Program-made: the position numbers and the translations under genes | Notes under the pieces: model-generated | What the model saw: the letters and a program-made list of their open reading frames with translations, nothing else | What the model was told of the DNA's origin: nothing | Database searches by the model: none | DNA from: Campylobacterales bacterium | GTDB lineage: Bacteria > Campylobacterota > Campylobacteria > Campylobacterales > Arcobacteraceae | Direction: 5' to 3' | Assembly: GCA_019752775.1 (NCBI GenBank) | Contig: JAIELU010000185.1 | Coordinates: 1 to 32,526 of the forward strand | DNA: 32,526 nt | Shown here: positions 1-7,920 of the stretch, piece after piece | Layout: each line of letters begins with the position of its first letter | Numbering within the stretch: position 1 is the first letter of the stretch

Positions 1-240
1 ATTGTTGTTATGGCCGCTGGCTTACGACCAAATCTATCTTGGAATCCACTGGAAGATATGACAACGGTTACTGTTACGATTGTTAATTCACTTGTTGGAG
101 ATTTTGAATTTAATTCGCCTGAAACACTTTCAGCATTTGCATTAGGATTAATTTTATTTGTAGTGACCTTGATTCTAAATATGATTTCATTATCTCTTAT
201 TAGAAAATTCAAAGAAAAATATAAAGTGAATACATTATGA
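1..240 (+). CDS. pstC: Phosphate ABC transporter permease PstC (3' end only)
   Basis: Last 79 codons of an open frame that is already running at base 1, so the start lies outside the window. The visible part carries the end of a permease: a Gly/Leu/Pro stretch, an extracytoplasmic region, one long hydrophobic helix (about residues 42-63 of the visible piece) and a basic cytoplasmic tail. PstC and PstA form the membrane channel of the high-affinity phosphate importer. The identification rests mainly on its position directly upstream of pstA and pstB; its stop overlaps the pstA start by four bases, which suggests translational coupling. Confidence 0.85.
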   Translation: MVVMAAGLRPNLSWNPLEDMTTVTVTIVNSLVGDFEFNSPETLSAFALGLILFVVTLILNMISLSLIRKFKEKYKVNTL

Positions 241-1424
241 TTAAAAGAAAAAAAGAAAAACAAAACAATAATCCATTTTATGATTCAACACTAAAAAAAA
301 GACATGCAAGTGCGGCTAGATTTAAAAAGTTTACTTTAACTTCATTGCTTTTTTCTATTGCTTTTTTATCATTTTTCTTATTTGATATTGTTGGAAAAGC
401 AATTCCTGCTTTTAAAGTGGCTTACATTCAAACAGAAGTTACATTTAATGAAAAATCTTTAGATGATACAAGATTTGCCGTTGATAAAAAATATAGAGAC
501 TTAGTTTCAAGAGCATGGCTTAGAGATATTCCATCATTACTTAAAGAAAATCCAAATTTTATGAATACGACCATAACTACTTGGGTTTTAGTAGATGATC
601 AAGTTGATCAATATTTAAAAGGTCACCACCATAAACTAAAAGAAAATGAAATAATTTTTGTGGAAGATTTACTTTCTCAAGGATTAATTAAAAATAAATT
701 TAATGCTATTTTCTTTACAAAAGGTGATTCAAAAATCCCTGAATATGCAGGTCTTTATTCAGCAATAATTGGTTCTGTTCTTACTTTGATAATTACAATG
801 ATTGTGGCTTTTCCAATTGGAGTAATGACAGCTATTTATTTAGAAGAGTTTTCAAGTGATAATAAATTTACAAGATTTATAGAAATAAATATCAATAATC
901 TAGCAGCAATTCCATCTATTTTATTTGGTCTTTTAGGACTGGCTATATTTATAAATTTATTCGGAATGCCACGAAGTTCACCATTAGTTGGAGGTTTAAC
1001 ACTTGCACTTATGACTTTACCTATTATTATTGTTAGTTCACGAGCAGCTCTTCGAGCCGTACCTGATAGTATAAGACAAGCAGGTTATGGGTTAGGGCTT
1101 AATAAAATTCAAGTGACTCGTGACCATGTTTTACCACTTGCCTTTCCAGGAGTTTTAACAGGTTCAATTATTGGTTTAGCTCATGCAATGGGAGAAACAG
1201 CTCCTTTGATTATTATAGGAATGATAGCCTTTATTCCTGATGCTCCAACGATGGTAACACAAGCTGCAACTGTTATGCCAGCACAATTATTTACTTGGGC
1301 TGGAATGCCTGAGGGAATGTATATAGAAAAAACAGCAGCTGGAATTGTGGTTTTATTAACAATTCTAATTTCATTAAATACAGTTGCAATAATTTTGCGA
1401 AAAAAATTCGAAGTAAAATGGTAA
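237..1424 (+). CDS. pstA: Phosphate ABC transporter permease PstA
   Basis: 395 residues, longer than the roughly 290 of enteric PstA because of an N-terminal extension with one early helix (about residues 31-55) and a large polar segment (about 60-170), as in PstA proteins with a DUF3333 domain. The C-terminal half holds the permease domain with about five to six helices. It contains the EAA-type coupling loop (about residues 275-305, with RQAGYGLGLNKIQ), which docks on the ATPase PstB. The protein imports inorganic phosphate together with PstC, PstB and the binding protein PstS. The start ATG overlaps the end of pstC by four bases. The stop lies after the upstream ATG of pstB but before its better start. 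Confidence 0.95.
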   Translation: MIKRKKEKQNNNPFYDSTLKKRHASAARFKKFTLTSLLFSIAFLSFFLFDIVGKAIPAFKVAYIQTEVTFNEKSLDDTRFAVDKKYRDLVSRAWLRDIPSLLKENPNFMNTTITTWVLVDDQVDQYLKGHHHKLKENEIIFVEDLLSQGLIKNKFNAIFFTKGDSKIPEYAGLYSAIIGSVLTLIITMIVAFPIGVMTAIYLEEFSSDNKFTRFIEININNLAAIPSILFGLLGLAIFINLFGMPRSSPLVGGLTLALMTLPIIIVSSRAALRAVPDSIRQAGYGLGLNKIQVTRDHVLPLAFPGVLTGSIIGLAHAMGETAPLIIIGMIAFIPDAPTMVTQAATVMPAQLFTWAGMPEGMYIEKTAAGIVVLLTILISLNTVAIILRKKFEVKW

Positions 1425-1438
1425 TAAGGAAAAATATA

Positions 1439-2212
1439 ATGATAGAAAATGATAATAAAACAAAAATAGCAGTAAAAAATCTGAACTTATATTATGGGGT
1501 AAATCAAGCACTTTTTGATATTTCTGCAAATTTATATGAAAATAAAATCACAGCACTTATTGGACCATCTGGTTGTGGAAAATCTACATTTTTAAGATGT
1601 GTAAATAGAATGAATGATTTAATTCCAATAGTAAAAATTGATGGTTCAATAATAATTGATAATAAAAATATTTATGATAAAGATGTTGATGAAGTAAGTG
1701 TTAGAAAAAAAATCGGAATGGTATTTCAACAACCAAATCCTTTTCCAAAATCAATTTATGACAATGTATCTTACGCTCCACTAAAACATGGAATCGTAAA
1801 AAAAGGAAGAGATTGCGATGAACTAGTTGAACTTTCACTAATTAAATCTGGACTTTGGAATGAAGTAAAAGATAAATTAAACCAACCAGGAACTTCACTT
1901 TCAGGAGGACAACAACAAAGATTATGTATTGCAAGAACCATTGCCATTAAACCAGAAGTTATTTTAATGGATGAACCAACAAGCGCACTTGACCCAATTT
2001 CAACAGAAAAAATAGAAGCTTTAATGCTTGAATTAAAACAAGATTACACAATCATAACTGTTACACATAATATGCAACAAGCTGCACGTGTGGCTGATTA
2101 TACAGCATTTTTTCACTTAGGAAAACTAATAGAATACGATGAAACACAAACTATTTTTGTTAACCCACACAATAAAAAAACAGAAGATTATATTACAGGA
2201 AGGTTCGGATAA
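1439..2212 (+). CDS. pstB: Phosphate ABC transporter ATP-binding protein PstB
   Basis: ATPase that drives phosphate import through PstCA. All ABC motifs are present: Walker A GPSGCGKST, signature LSGGQQQR, Walker B VILMDEP with the D-loop SALD, and the switch histidine in THNM. An ATG at 1418 is also in frame, but it lies inside the end of pstA and has no ribosome site. The ATG at 1439 has AAGGA at 1427-1430/1431 at good spacing and gives 257 residues, the usual PstB length, so it is preferred. The stop overlaps the phoU start in a TAATG arrangement. Confidence 0.96.
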   Translation: MIENDNKTKIAVKNLNLYYGVNQALFDISANLYENKITALIGPSGCGKSTFLRCVNRMNDLIPIVKIDGSIIIDNKNIYDKDVDEVSVRKKIGMVFQQPNPFPKSIYDNVSYAPLKHGIVKKGRDCDELVELSLIKSGLWNEVKDKLNQPGTSLSGGQQQRLCIARTIAIKPEVILMDEPTSALDPISTEKIEALMLELKQDYTIITVTHNMQQAARVADYTAFFHLGKLIEYDETQTIFVNPHNKKTEDYITGRFG

Positions 2213-2880
2213 TGTTAAGACCATACGAAATAAAATTACAAAATATAAAAGAAGAAATATCAAAAATCGGTATTGATGTTGTTAATTCACTAGAATTATC
2301 TTTAAGAGCTTTAGAAGATAAAAAGATTGATGATTTAAAAAATGTTGACTTAACAGAAAAAAAATTATTGTTAAGATCGAATGAAATTGATAATATTATA
2401 GTTACAACTTTGGCTTTATATTCACCAGAAGCTAAAGATTTAAGACAGTTGGTTTCTTACTTAAAAATTACAAATGAATTAGTAAGAACAGGTTCAAATG
2501 CTAAAGATTTTGCAAAAATGTTCAAAAAATCTTATTCAGATGATTTAAATACAAATATGATTTTAGAATATGCCGTTCCATTATTGAAATCAGCACTTTT
2601 ATCTCTTCAAACATCTATTTCAATACTTGATGAAACAAATGCAAACCATATTGAAGAGAAATATCACAGAGTAATAGTTGAAGAAAGTAAAACTGATGAT
2701 TTATATTTAATGATTGAAAAAAATATTCTAAAATTGATTTCAAAAAACCTTGATTTATCAAAAGAGTATTTTGATATATTAAGTGCTTTGCGAAGACTTG
2801 AAAAAATTGCTGATCGTGCTGTTTCTATTGCTAATTTGTTGCATTTCGCTCAAGTTGGCGGTGACATGGTACAATCATGA
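2212..2880 (+). CDS. phoU: Phosphate transport regulator PhoU
   Basis: 222 residues, all helical in pattern, the usual PhoU length, with two repeats of the three-helix PhoU fold (about residues 10-110 and 115-215). Family-typical pieces are the early EEISKIG/LSLRAL helix, the repeat I segment SPEAKDLRQLVSYLKITNELVR, seen here in shorter pieces, and RRLEKIADRAVSIAN near the end. PhoU is a cytosolic protein that links the state of the Pst transporter to the phosphate sensor kinase and damps uptake when phosphate is sufficient. It starts one base inside the pstB stop, so it is almost certainly co-translated with the transporter. Confidence 0.95.
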   Translation: MLRPYEIKLQNIKEEISKIGIDVVNSLELSLRALEDKKIDDLKNVDLTEKKLLLRSNEIDNIIVTTLALYSPEAKDLRQLVSYLKITNELVRTGSNAKDFAKMFKKSYSDDLNTNMILEYAVPLLKSALLSLQTSISILDETNANHIEEKYHRVIVEESKTDDLYLMIEKNILKLISKNLDLSKEYFDILSALRRLEKIADRAVSIANLLHFAQVGGDMVQS

Positions 2881-2886
2881 TATTTA

Positions 2887-2895
2887 TGTTATAAT
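2887..2895 (+). promoter_or_regulatory. Extended -10 promoter just before the PsiE-like gene
   Basis: TGtTATAAT is a perfect extended -10 box ending six bases before the ATG at 2902. Transcription would begin at or next to the A of the ATG, giving a leaderless mRNA. No Shine-Dalgarno sequence precedes the ATG, which supports this reading. The promoter would give the PsiE-like gene and the two-component genes a transcript separate from the pst operon. Confidence 0.6.
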
Positions 2896-2901
2896 TTTAC
2901 C

Positions 2902-3351
2902 ATGAAAAAAGCTATAAATAAAATCAAAAACTACTTCAGTACAAACTTTGAAGTCCTTGCAGCAACGATTATTTTACTAATTATATTAATTTCTAGCATT
3001 GACTTTTACAAAGCAATTATTCTTATGTTAGAGTTTATAGTTATCATGGAAGTTGTAAAAATGGTCTCTGATTTTATCAAAAAAGAGACTTTGCGACTTA
3101 GATATGTTATTGATATTTTTGTTATATTTTTAATTCGTGATGTAATTATTTTAACTACAAATAAAAATAGAGACTATTTTGATATTACATTTTTACTTTT
3201 TGTAATTTTTGTATTTTTTATATTCAGAATTCTGGCTATTAAATTTTCACCAGGGATTATAAAAATCTCAAAAGATACAGTAATTGAATACGAAGATGAA
3301 AGACCAAATAAAAAAGTTATAACAACAAAAGAGTCAAATTCTGATGAATAA
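2902..3351 (+). CDS. PsiE-family phosphate-starvation membrane protein
   Basis: 149 residues with four predicted membrane helices (about residues 17-35, 38-58, 68-88 and 92-115) and a charged cytoplasmic tail. The pattern EFIVIMEVVKM...LRYVIDIFVIFLIRDVII matches the PsiE family core (a central acidic helix, then an LRY...R-hydrophobic helix). PsiE is induced by phosphate starvation in E. coli, but its molecular role is unknown. Its place between phoU and a phosphate-type two-component system supports the family call. No ribosome-binding site precedes the ATG, and the previous in-frame stop is at 2878, so no other start is available. Its last codons overlap the start of the response regulator. 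Confidence 0.7.
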   Translation: MKKAINKIKNYFSTNFEVLAATIILLIILISSIDFYKAIILMLEFIVIMEVVKMVSDFIKKETLRLRYVIDIFVIFLIRDVIILTTNKNRDYFDITFLLFVIFVFFIFRILAIKFSPGIIKISKDTVIEYEDERPNKKVITTKESNSDE

Positions 3352-4018
3352 TAAATTAATTTTAATAGTAGAAGATGAAGAAGATATTTTAGAACTTCTT
3401 GAATACACTCTTCAAAAAGAGGGTTATGAAACAATTGGTTTTTTAAAAATTGATAAAAATGTAAGAAATGTTTTAAATGAAGAACAAATTGATTTAATTT
3501 TAATGGATAGAAATCTTCCTGGAATTGAAGGAACTTCATTTATAAATGAAATAAAACAACAAGGATATACAAATCCTGTTATTTATGTAACTGCTAAAGA
3601 TAAAGACGAAGATATTATTGATGGCTTTGATAATCATGCAGATGATTATATTACTAAACCCTTTAACATAAAAGAGTTGTGTGCCAGAATAAAAGCAGTT
3701 ATAAAAAGAAGTTCAAAAGATGTAGATGTTTTAAAAGTAAAAGATATTGTATATAAATCTTCAAATAAAAAATTTTATATTGATAATGAGGAAATTGACT
3801 TAACCCATCTTGAACATGATTTATTACTTGAATTTATTAAAAATAAAGATATTTTACTTTCAAGAGAACACTTACTAAATAGCGTTTGGCAAGATTCTTT
3901 TGAAAAAAAAGAAAAAACTGTAAATGTTGCCATCAAAAGATTAAAAGCAAAAATAGACCCAAATGCAAAAAAAGAATATATTCGTTCAATTAGAGGGGAA
4001 GGTTATATTTTTTGTTAA
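3344..4018 (+). CDS. OmpR/PhoB-type response regulator, probably of the phosphate regulon
   Basis: 224 residues. The receiver domain (about 1-120) has the acidic pair E10/D11, the phosphorylation site D55 (in LILMDRNLPG), the switch threonine T83 and K105 in ITKPF. The C-terminal winged-helix DNA-binding domain (about 128-224) ends in the usual IRSIRGEGYIF motif. It lies directly after pstA-pstB-phoU and the PsiE-like gene and directly before its sensor kinase, so it probably activates pst genes at low phosphate. It would be the counterpart of PhosR of Campylobacter jejuni or PhoB of E. coli. The start overlaps the preceding gene by eight bases, and the stop overlaps the kinase start. Confidence 0.88.
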   Translation: MNNKLILIVEDEEDILELLEYTLQKEGYETIGFLKIDKNVRNVLNEEQIDLILMDRNLPGIEGTSFINEIKQQGYTNPVIYVTAKDKDEDIIDGFDNHADDYITKPFNIKELCARIKAVIKRSSKDVDVLKVKDIVYKSSNKKFYIDNEEIDLTHLEHDLLLEFIKNKDILLSREHLLNSVWQDSFEKKEKTVNVAIKRLKAKIDPNAKKEYIRSIRGEGYIFC

Positions 4019-5397
4019 AGATTCATCAACTTTTTCTTAGAACCTACATTGCAATATTTTTAGTTATTCTTCTAACCTTAAGCATTATTACTTATTTTTG
4101 GTCAAAAAATATTTATATAAATCAGGTTGAAAAAAATCTACTTCAAAATATTGAGACTTTATCTATTGTTTTTAAAAATGAAAATAATCTTGGAAATACT
4201 TCTGAAATAATCCATGAATTACATGAAAAACTAAAACTTAGAATCACAATTATTGATGAACAAGGAGTTGTAATTGCAGATAGTGATAAAGAGTTATCTT
4301 TAATCAAAAATCATTTACATAGAAAAGAGATAATTGAAGCAAAAAACAACATCATTGGAAAAGATACTAGAAAATCTGAAACTATTGATAAAGAGTTATT
4401 GTATATTGCAAAAAAGATTACTATTTCAAATAAAATCTATTACATAAGAATGGCTGATTATATAAGTATTATCACCGATAATTTTATTAGTCTTACCTTT
4501 GGAATTTTTTTATTCATAACATTTTTTTTAATTATTGCTTTTTTAGCTACATATTTTATTAGTATTAGAGTCAAAAAAGAGACGGATAATATTCTTCATT
4601 TTTTAACTTTATTAGCTCACAAAAAGCCTTCTTTTATTTTAGATTCAAATTATACTTATGAGTTTTATAAAATTTCAAAATTATTAAATAAAGTTGCTAT
4701 TAAACTTTCAAAAAGAGAAAAGCAAAAAGCAAAACAAAACGCAAAATTAAAAATTGCAAATAAACAAAAAGATGAAATAATCTCTGCCATTTCCCATGAA
4801 TTTAAAAATCCTATTGCAATAATTTCAGGATATACTGAAACAATTTTAAATGATGAACAAATGCCACAACTTATGAAAACTAGATTTCTAAAAAAAATTT
4901 ATTCAAATGCCAATAAAATGTCTCATATCGTTGATAAATTAAGATTAACTCTTAAACTTGAAGAGGGGAAACAAGAACTAATTTTAATACCTTGTTCTAT
5001 GAAAAAATTAATTGAAACTTGCATTAGTGATTTAAAAGATAAGTATAAAAATAGAGAAATTATAATTCAAGGCGAAGATATAACTCTAAAAGTCGATGAA
5101 ACATTGATTTCTATGGCAATTTCTAACTTAATCGAAAATGCTTTAAAATACTCAGAAGATGAAATAATTGTAAATATTTCACAAAATTCTATTTGTGTCA
5201 TAGATAAAGGTATTGGTATTGAAGAAAAAGAGTTGGAAAAAATAAACCAGAAATTTTATAGAATTTCAAATAATGGGTGGAATAACTCTCTTGGATTGGG
5301 ACTTTTCATAGTACAATCTGTCCTATCTTTGCACAACTTTACCCTAAAAATAGACTCTGATTTTAAAAATGGTTCACAATTTTCAATAAATTATTAA
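4012..5397 (+). CDS. Sensor histidine kinase, probable phosphate sensor (PhosS/PhoR-like)
   Basis: 461 residues: helix 1 (about 7-28), an extracytoplasmic sensing region (about 30-150), helix 2 (about 158-185), a linker with a Lys/Gln-rich coiled coil, a HisKA domain with the phospho-acceptor H262 in ISHEFKNP, and a HATPase domain with the N box NLIENALKYS and the G boxes DKGIGI and GLGLFIVQ. It should phosphorylate the adjacent regulator. It uses a TTG start at 4012 that overlaps the regulator's stop, with a GGGGAAGG ribosome site about ten bases upstream; no ATG in the first 140 codons would keep helix 1. The large sensing domain differs from E. coli PhoR and resembles campylobacterial PhosS in layout. 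Confidence 0.85.
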   Translation: MLKIHQLFLRTYIAIFLVILLTLSIITYFWSKNIYINQVEKNLLQNIETLSIVFKNENNLGNTSEIIHELHEKLKLRITIIDEQGVVIADSDKELSLIKNHLHRKEIIEAKNNIIGKDTRKSETIDKELLYIAKKITISNKIYYIRMADYISIITDNFISLTFGIFLFITFFLIIAFLATYFISIRVKKETDNILHFLTLLAHKKPSFILDSNYTYEFYKISKLLNKVAIKLSKREKQKAKQNAKLKIANKQKDEIISAISHEFKNPIAIISGYTETILNDEQMPQLMKTRFLKKIYSNANKMSHIVDKLRLTLKLEEGKQELILIPCSMKKLIETCISDLKDKYKNREIIIQGEDITLKVDETLISMAISNLIENALKYSEDEIIVNISQNSICVIDKGIGIEEKELEKINQKFYRISNNGWNNSLGLGLFIVQSVLSLHNFTLKIDSDFKNGSQFSINY

Positions 5398-5404
5398 TAT
5401 ACAC

Positions 5405-5424
5405 TTAATTTAAGCGTAAATTAA
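5405..5424. repeat. Perfect 8-bp inverted repeat before rplM
   Basis: TTAATTTA, loop AGCG, TAAATTAA. It lies just after the kinase stop and upstream of the rplM -10 box. There is no T-run after it, so a terminator is doubtful; an operator or chance AT-rich symmetry is equally possible. Confidence 0.4.
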
Positions 5425-5436
5425 TAATTACTACAC

Positions 5437-5442
5437 TATTAT
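5437..5442 (+). promoter_or_regulatory. Probable -10 box of rplM-rpsI
   Basis: TATTAT, 30 bases before the rplM ATG, in the only gap upstream of the ribosomal pair. It is typical of campylobacterial housekeeping promoters; no clear -35 box is seen. Confidence 0.45.
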
Positions 5443-5472
5443 TGCACCTCATTAAAAAAGCGGAGAAAATAA

Positions 5473-5892
5473 ATGAAATTTACTCAAATGGCACATGCTA
5501 ACGAAATCGAAAGAAATTGGATAGTAGTTGATGCAACTGATAAAATATTCGGAAGAATTATTACAGAAGTTGCTACTATCTTAAGAGGGAAAAACAAACC
5601 TTGTTTTACACCAAATGTAGACTGCGGAGATTTTGTTGTTATTATAAATGCATCAAAAGCAAGATTTTCTGGTAAAAAATTAGAAAGTAAAAATTACTTT
5701 ACACACTCAGGTTATTTTGGTAGTACAAAAACTCACAAAATGTCTGAAATGTTTGAAAAAAATCCAGAAAAATTATACAAACTAGCTACTAGAGGTATGC
5801 TTCCAAAAACAACTCTTGGAAAAGGTATGTTAAAAAAATTAAAAGTATATGCAGGAAGTGAACATCCTCATACTGCGCAAATTAAAGGATAA
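5473..5892 (+). CDS. rplM: 50S ribosomal protein L13
   Basis: 139 residues, the normal L13 length. Family-typical stretches are WIVVDATDKIFGRI near the start, the GDFVVIINASK segment with the adjacent KARFSGKKLESK, and RGMLPKTTLGKGMLKKLKVY with HPHTAQ at the end. L13 binds 23S rRNA early in large-subunit assembly. GGAGAAA lies about ten bases before the ATG. It is followed by rpsI after five bases, the conserved rplM-rpsI operon of bacteria. Confidence 0.98.
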   Translation: MKFTQMAHANEIERNWIVVDATDKIFGRIITEVATILRGKNKPCFTPNVDCGDFVVIINASKARFSGKKLESKNYFTHSGYFGSTKTHKMSEMFEKNPEKLYKLATRGMLPKTTLGKGMLKKLKVYAGSEHPHTAQIKG

Positions 5893-5897
5893 GAGTA

Positions 5898-6287
5898 ATG
5901 GCAAAAGTATATGCAACTGGAAGAAGAAAAACAGCTGTAGCAAAAGTATGGCTAGAAAATGGTAATGGTCAATTAACAATCAATGGTCAAACTCTTGACG
6001 CTTGGTTAGGTGGACATGAATCAATTAAAAAAAGAGTTATGCAACCATTAAATGTTGCGAAACAAGAAACTTCTGTAAACATTATTGTAAAAACTCTTGG
6101 TGGTGGTTATTCAGCGCAAGCTGATGCTGCTAGACATGGGATTTCAAGAGCATTAGTTGCTTTTGATGAACAATTTAGAGCTATCTTAAAACCTTATGGT
6201 TTATTAACTAGAGATTCAAGATCAGTTGAAAGAAAAAAATTCGGAAAGAAAAAAGCAAGAAAATCTTCTCAATTCTCAAAAAGATAA
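5898..6287 (+). CDS. rpsI: 30S ribosomal protein S9
   Basis: 129 residues with the S9 hallmarks: YATGRRKTAVAKVWL at the start, GGGYSAQADAARHGISRAL in the middle, and the basic tail ending in SQFSKR, which reaches towards the P-site tRNA in the small subunit. Normal length, no anomalies. It is co-transcribed with rplM (five-base gap, overlapping ribosome site AAGAG) and followed by a strong terminator at 6326. Confidence 0.98.
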   Translation: MAKVYATGRRKTAVAKVWLENGNGQLTINGQTLDAWLGGHESIKKRVMQPLNVAKQETSVNIIVKTLGGGYSAQADAARHGISRALVAFDEQFRAILKPYGLLTRDSRSVERKKFGKKKARKSSQFSKR

Positions 6288-6325
6288 TTTTTGGAATTCA
6301 AAAGAGAAATGCTTTTCTTTTTATC

Positions 6326-6356
6326 AAAAGGAGCGACGAAAGTTGCTCCTTTTTTT
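6326..6356 (+). terminator. Rho-independent terminator of rplM-rpsI
   Basis: Hairpin with arms aaaaGGAGCGAC and GTTGCTCCtttt around a GAAA loop (one G-T pair), followed by a run of Ts. This is the clearest intrinsic terminator in the window. Confidence 0.9.
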
Positions 6357-6380
6357 ATGCATTATTATATAAAAAGACTA

Positions 6381-6386
6381 TACAAT
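6381..6386 (+). promoter_or_regulatory. -10 box very close to the peptide-binding-protein start
   Basis: TACAAT ends five bases before the ATG at 6392, and no Shine-Dalgarno is present. This implies a leaderless mRNA, as for the PsiE-like gene. An alternative TATTAT/TATATAA further upstream (6362-6370) would give a short leader, also without a ribosome site. Confidence 0.45.
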
Positions 6387-6391
6387 ACCCT

Positions 6392-7894
6392 ATGAAATTT
6401 TTAACCTATTACTTATTACTACTTACATATTTAAGCGCAAGCTCTTTAAATTTATCAATGTCTTCAAGTCCTAGTAGACTAAATCCAATATTAGCAAATG
6501 ACACGGCAAGTAGCGAAATATCTGATTGGCTTTTTAATGGTTTGTTTAAATATGACAAAAATGGAAATCCGACTGTTGAATTAGCAAAATCTTATAATTT
6601 TGAAACTCCAAGAAAATTAATCATAAAATTAAGAGACGATGTCCTTTGGCATGATAATGTAAAACTTACATCAAAAGATATTATTTTTACCTATGAAAAG
6701 ATTATTGACCCAAAAGTATTTAATTCTATTAAATCAAATTTTCAAGAAGTTCAAAGTGTAAAAGCATTAGATGAGTACACAATTGAAGTTATATATAAGA
6801 ATCCTTATTTTAAGGCACTTGAAACTTGGATGGTTGGAATTCTTCCTTATCATATTTTAAAAGATGAAAAAGATTTAATGACAAGTTCATTTAATAAAAA
6901 TCCAATAGGAACAGGTTCTTATAAATTAAAAGAGTTTAAACAAGGTCAAGATATTGAACTTATCGCAAATGATAAATATTTTGACGGAAAACCAAAAATT
7001 GATAAGATTTTATATAAATTTCTTCCAGATCCAAATACTTCTTTTTTATATTTAAAACAAAAAAAATTAGACCTTGGTGGATTAGATCCTATTCAAGTTG
7101 ATAGGCAACTTGATGATAATTTTAAACACAATTATACAATCATGCAAAAACCAAGTTTTAGTTTTTCTTATTTAGGCTTTAATTTAAAAAATGAAAAGTT
7201 TAAAGATATTAGAATTAGACAAGCTTTATCTTTAGCAATTAATCGACAAGAGTTAGTTGACATTTTATTTTTTGGTTATGGAAAAGTTTGTAATGGTCCA
7301 TTTCTGCCAAATTCTTTTGCATATAATGAAGAAATAAAAACTATAACTCAAGATATTACTAAAGCAAAAGAACTTTTAAAGGATGCAGGTTACGATGAAA
7401 ATCATCCTTTTTCTTTTGAAGTAGTGACAAATACTGGAAATGATATACGGATAAATGCAGCTTTAATTTTACAATACCAACTACAAAAAGCTGGAATTAA
7501 AATGAATATTAGAGTTATGGAGTGGCAAGCATTTTTAAATACAGTTGTTCATCCAAGAAATTTTGAGGCTGTACTTCTTGGTTGGTCAATGGCGTTAATG
7601 CCTGATGCTTCTCCTATTTGGCACAGCTCAAGTAGTAAATTGGGTGGATTTAATTTCGTTTCTTATGCAAACCCTGAAATAGATAATTTAATTGAAAAAG
7701 GTAACAACACTGTAAATAGAGAGGAATTAGGGGAAATTTATAAAAATATTTTTAAAATTATAACTGATGATTTGCCATATTTATTCCTATATATTCCTGA
7801 TTCAGTCTCTGCTATAAATAAAAATATAAAAAATATTGAACCCTCTTTTGTAGGAATAATGCATAACCAAAAAGATTGGGAAATACAAGAATAA
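6392..7894 (+). CDS. Peptide-type ABC transporter substrate-binding protein (family 5)
   Basis: 500 residues. An N-terminal hydrophobic signal peptide (about residues 3-18) is followed by a family 5 solute-binding domain. Typical pieces are LNPILANDTASSEI with LFNGLFKYD, the segment DVLWHDNVKLTSKDIIFTYE (the WHDG-like motif), NPIGTGSYKLKEF, and IRIRQALSLAINRQELVD. The protein captures di- or oligopeptides, or a related ligand, in the periplasm for an Opp/Dpp-type importer. The permease and ATPase genes are not next to it, so the substrate cannot be read from context. No lipobox cysteine is seen, so it is likely soluble. The start ATG has no ribosome-binding site. Confidence 0.88.
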   Translation: MKFLTYYLLLLTYLSASSLNLSMSSSPSRLNPILANDTASSEISDWLFNGLFKYDKNGNPTVELAKSYNFETPRKLIIKLRDDVLWHDNVKLTSKDIIFTYEKIIDPKVFNSIKSNFQEVQSVKALDEYTIEVIYKNPYFKALETWMVGILPYHILKDEKDLMTSSFNKNPIGTGSYKLKEFKQGQDIELIANDKYFDGKPKIDKILYKFLPDPNTSFLYLKQKKLDLGGLDPIQVDRQLDDNFKHNYTIMQKPSFSFSYLGFNLKNEKFKDIRIRQALSLAINRQELVDILFFGYGKVCNGPFLPNSFAYNEEIKTITQDITKAKELLKDAGYDENHPFSFEVVTNTGNDIRINAALILQYQLQKAGIKMNIRVMEWQAFLNTVVHPRNFEAVLLGWSMALMPDASPIWHSSSSKLGGFNFVSYANPEIDNLIEKGNNTVNREELGEIYKNIFKIITDDLPYLFLYIPDSVSAINKNIKNIEPSFVGIMHNQKDWEIQE

Positions 7895-7920
7895 ATATAA
7901 TATTGAAGGATAATTAAAAT

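Noticed and set aside
3174..3539. Minus-strand open frame of 121 codons opposite the PsiE-like and regulator genes
   Set aside because: Leu/Phe/His-rich translation of an AT-rich antisense strand. It covers two well-supported genes and shows no family motif.
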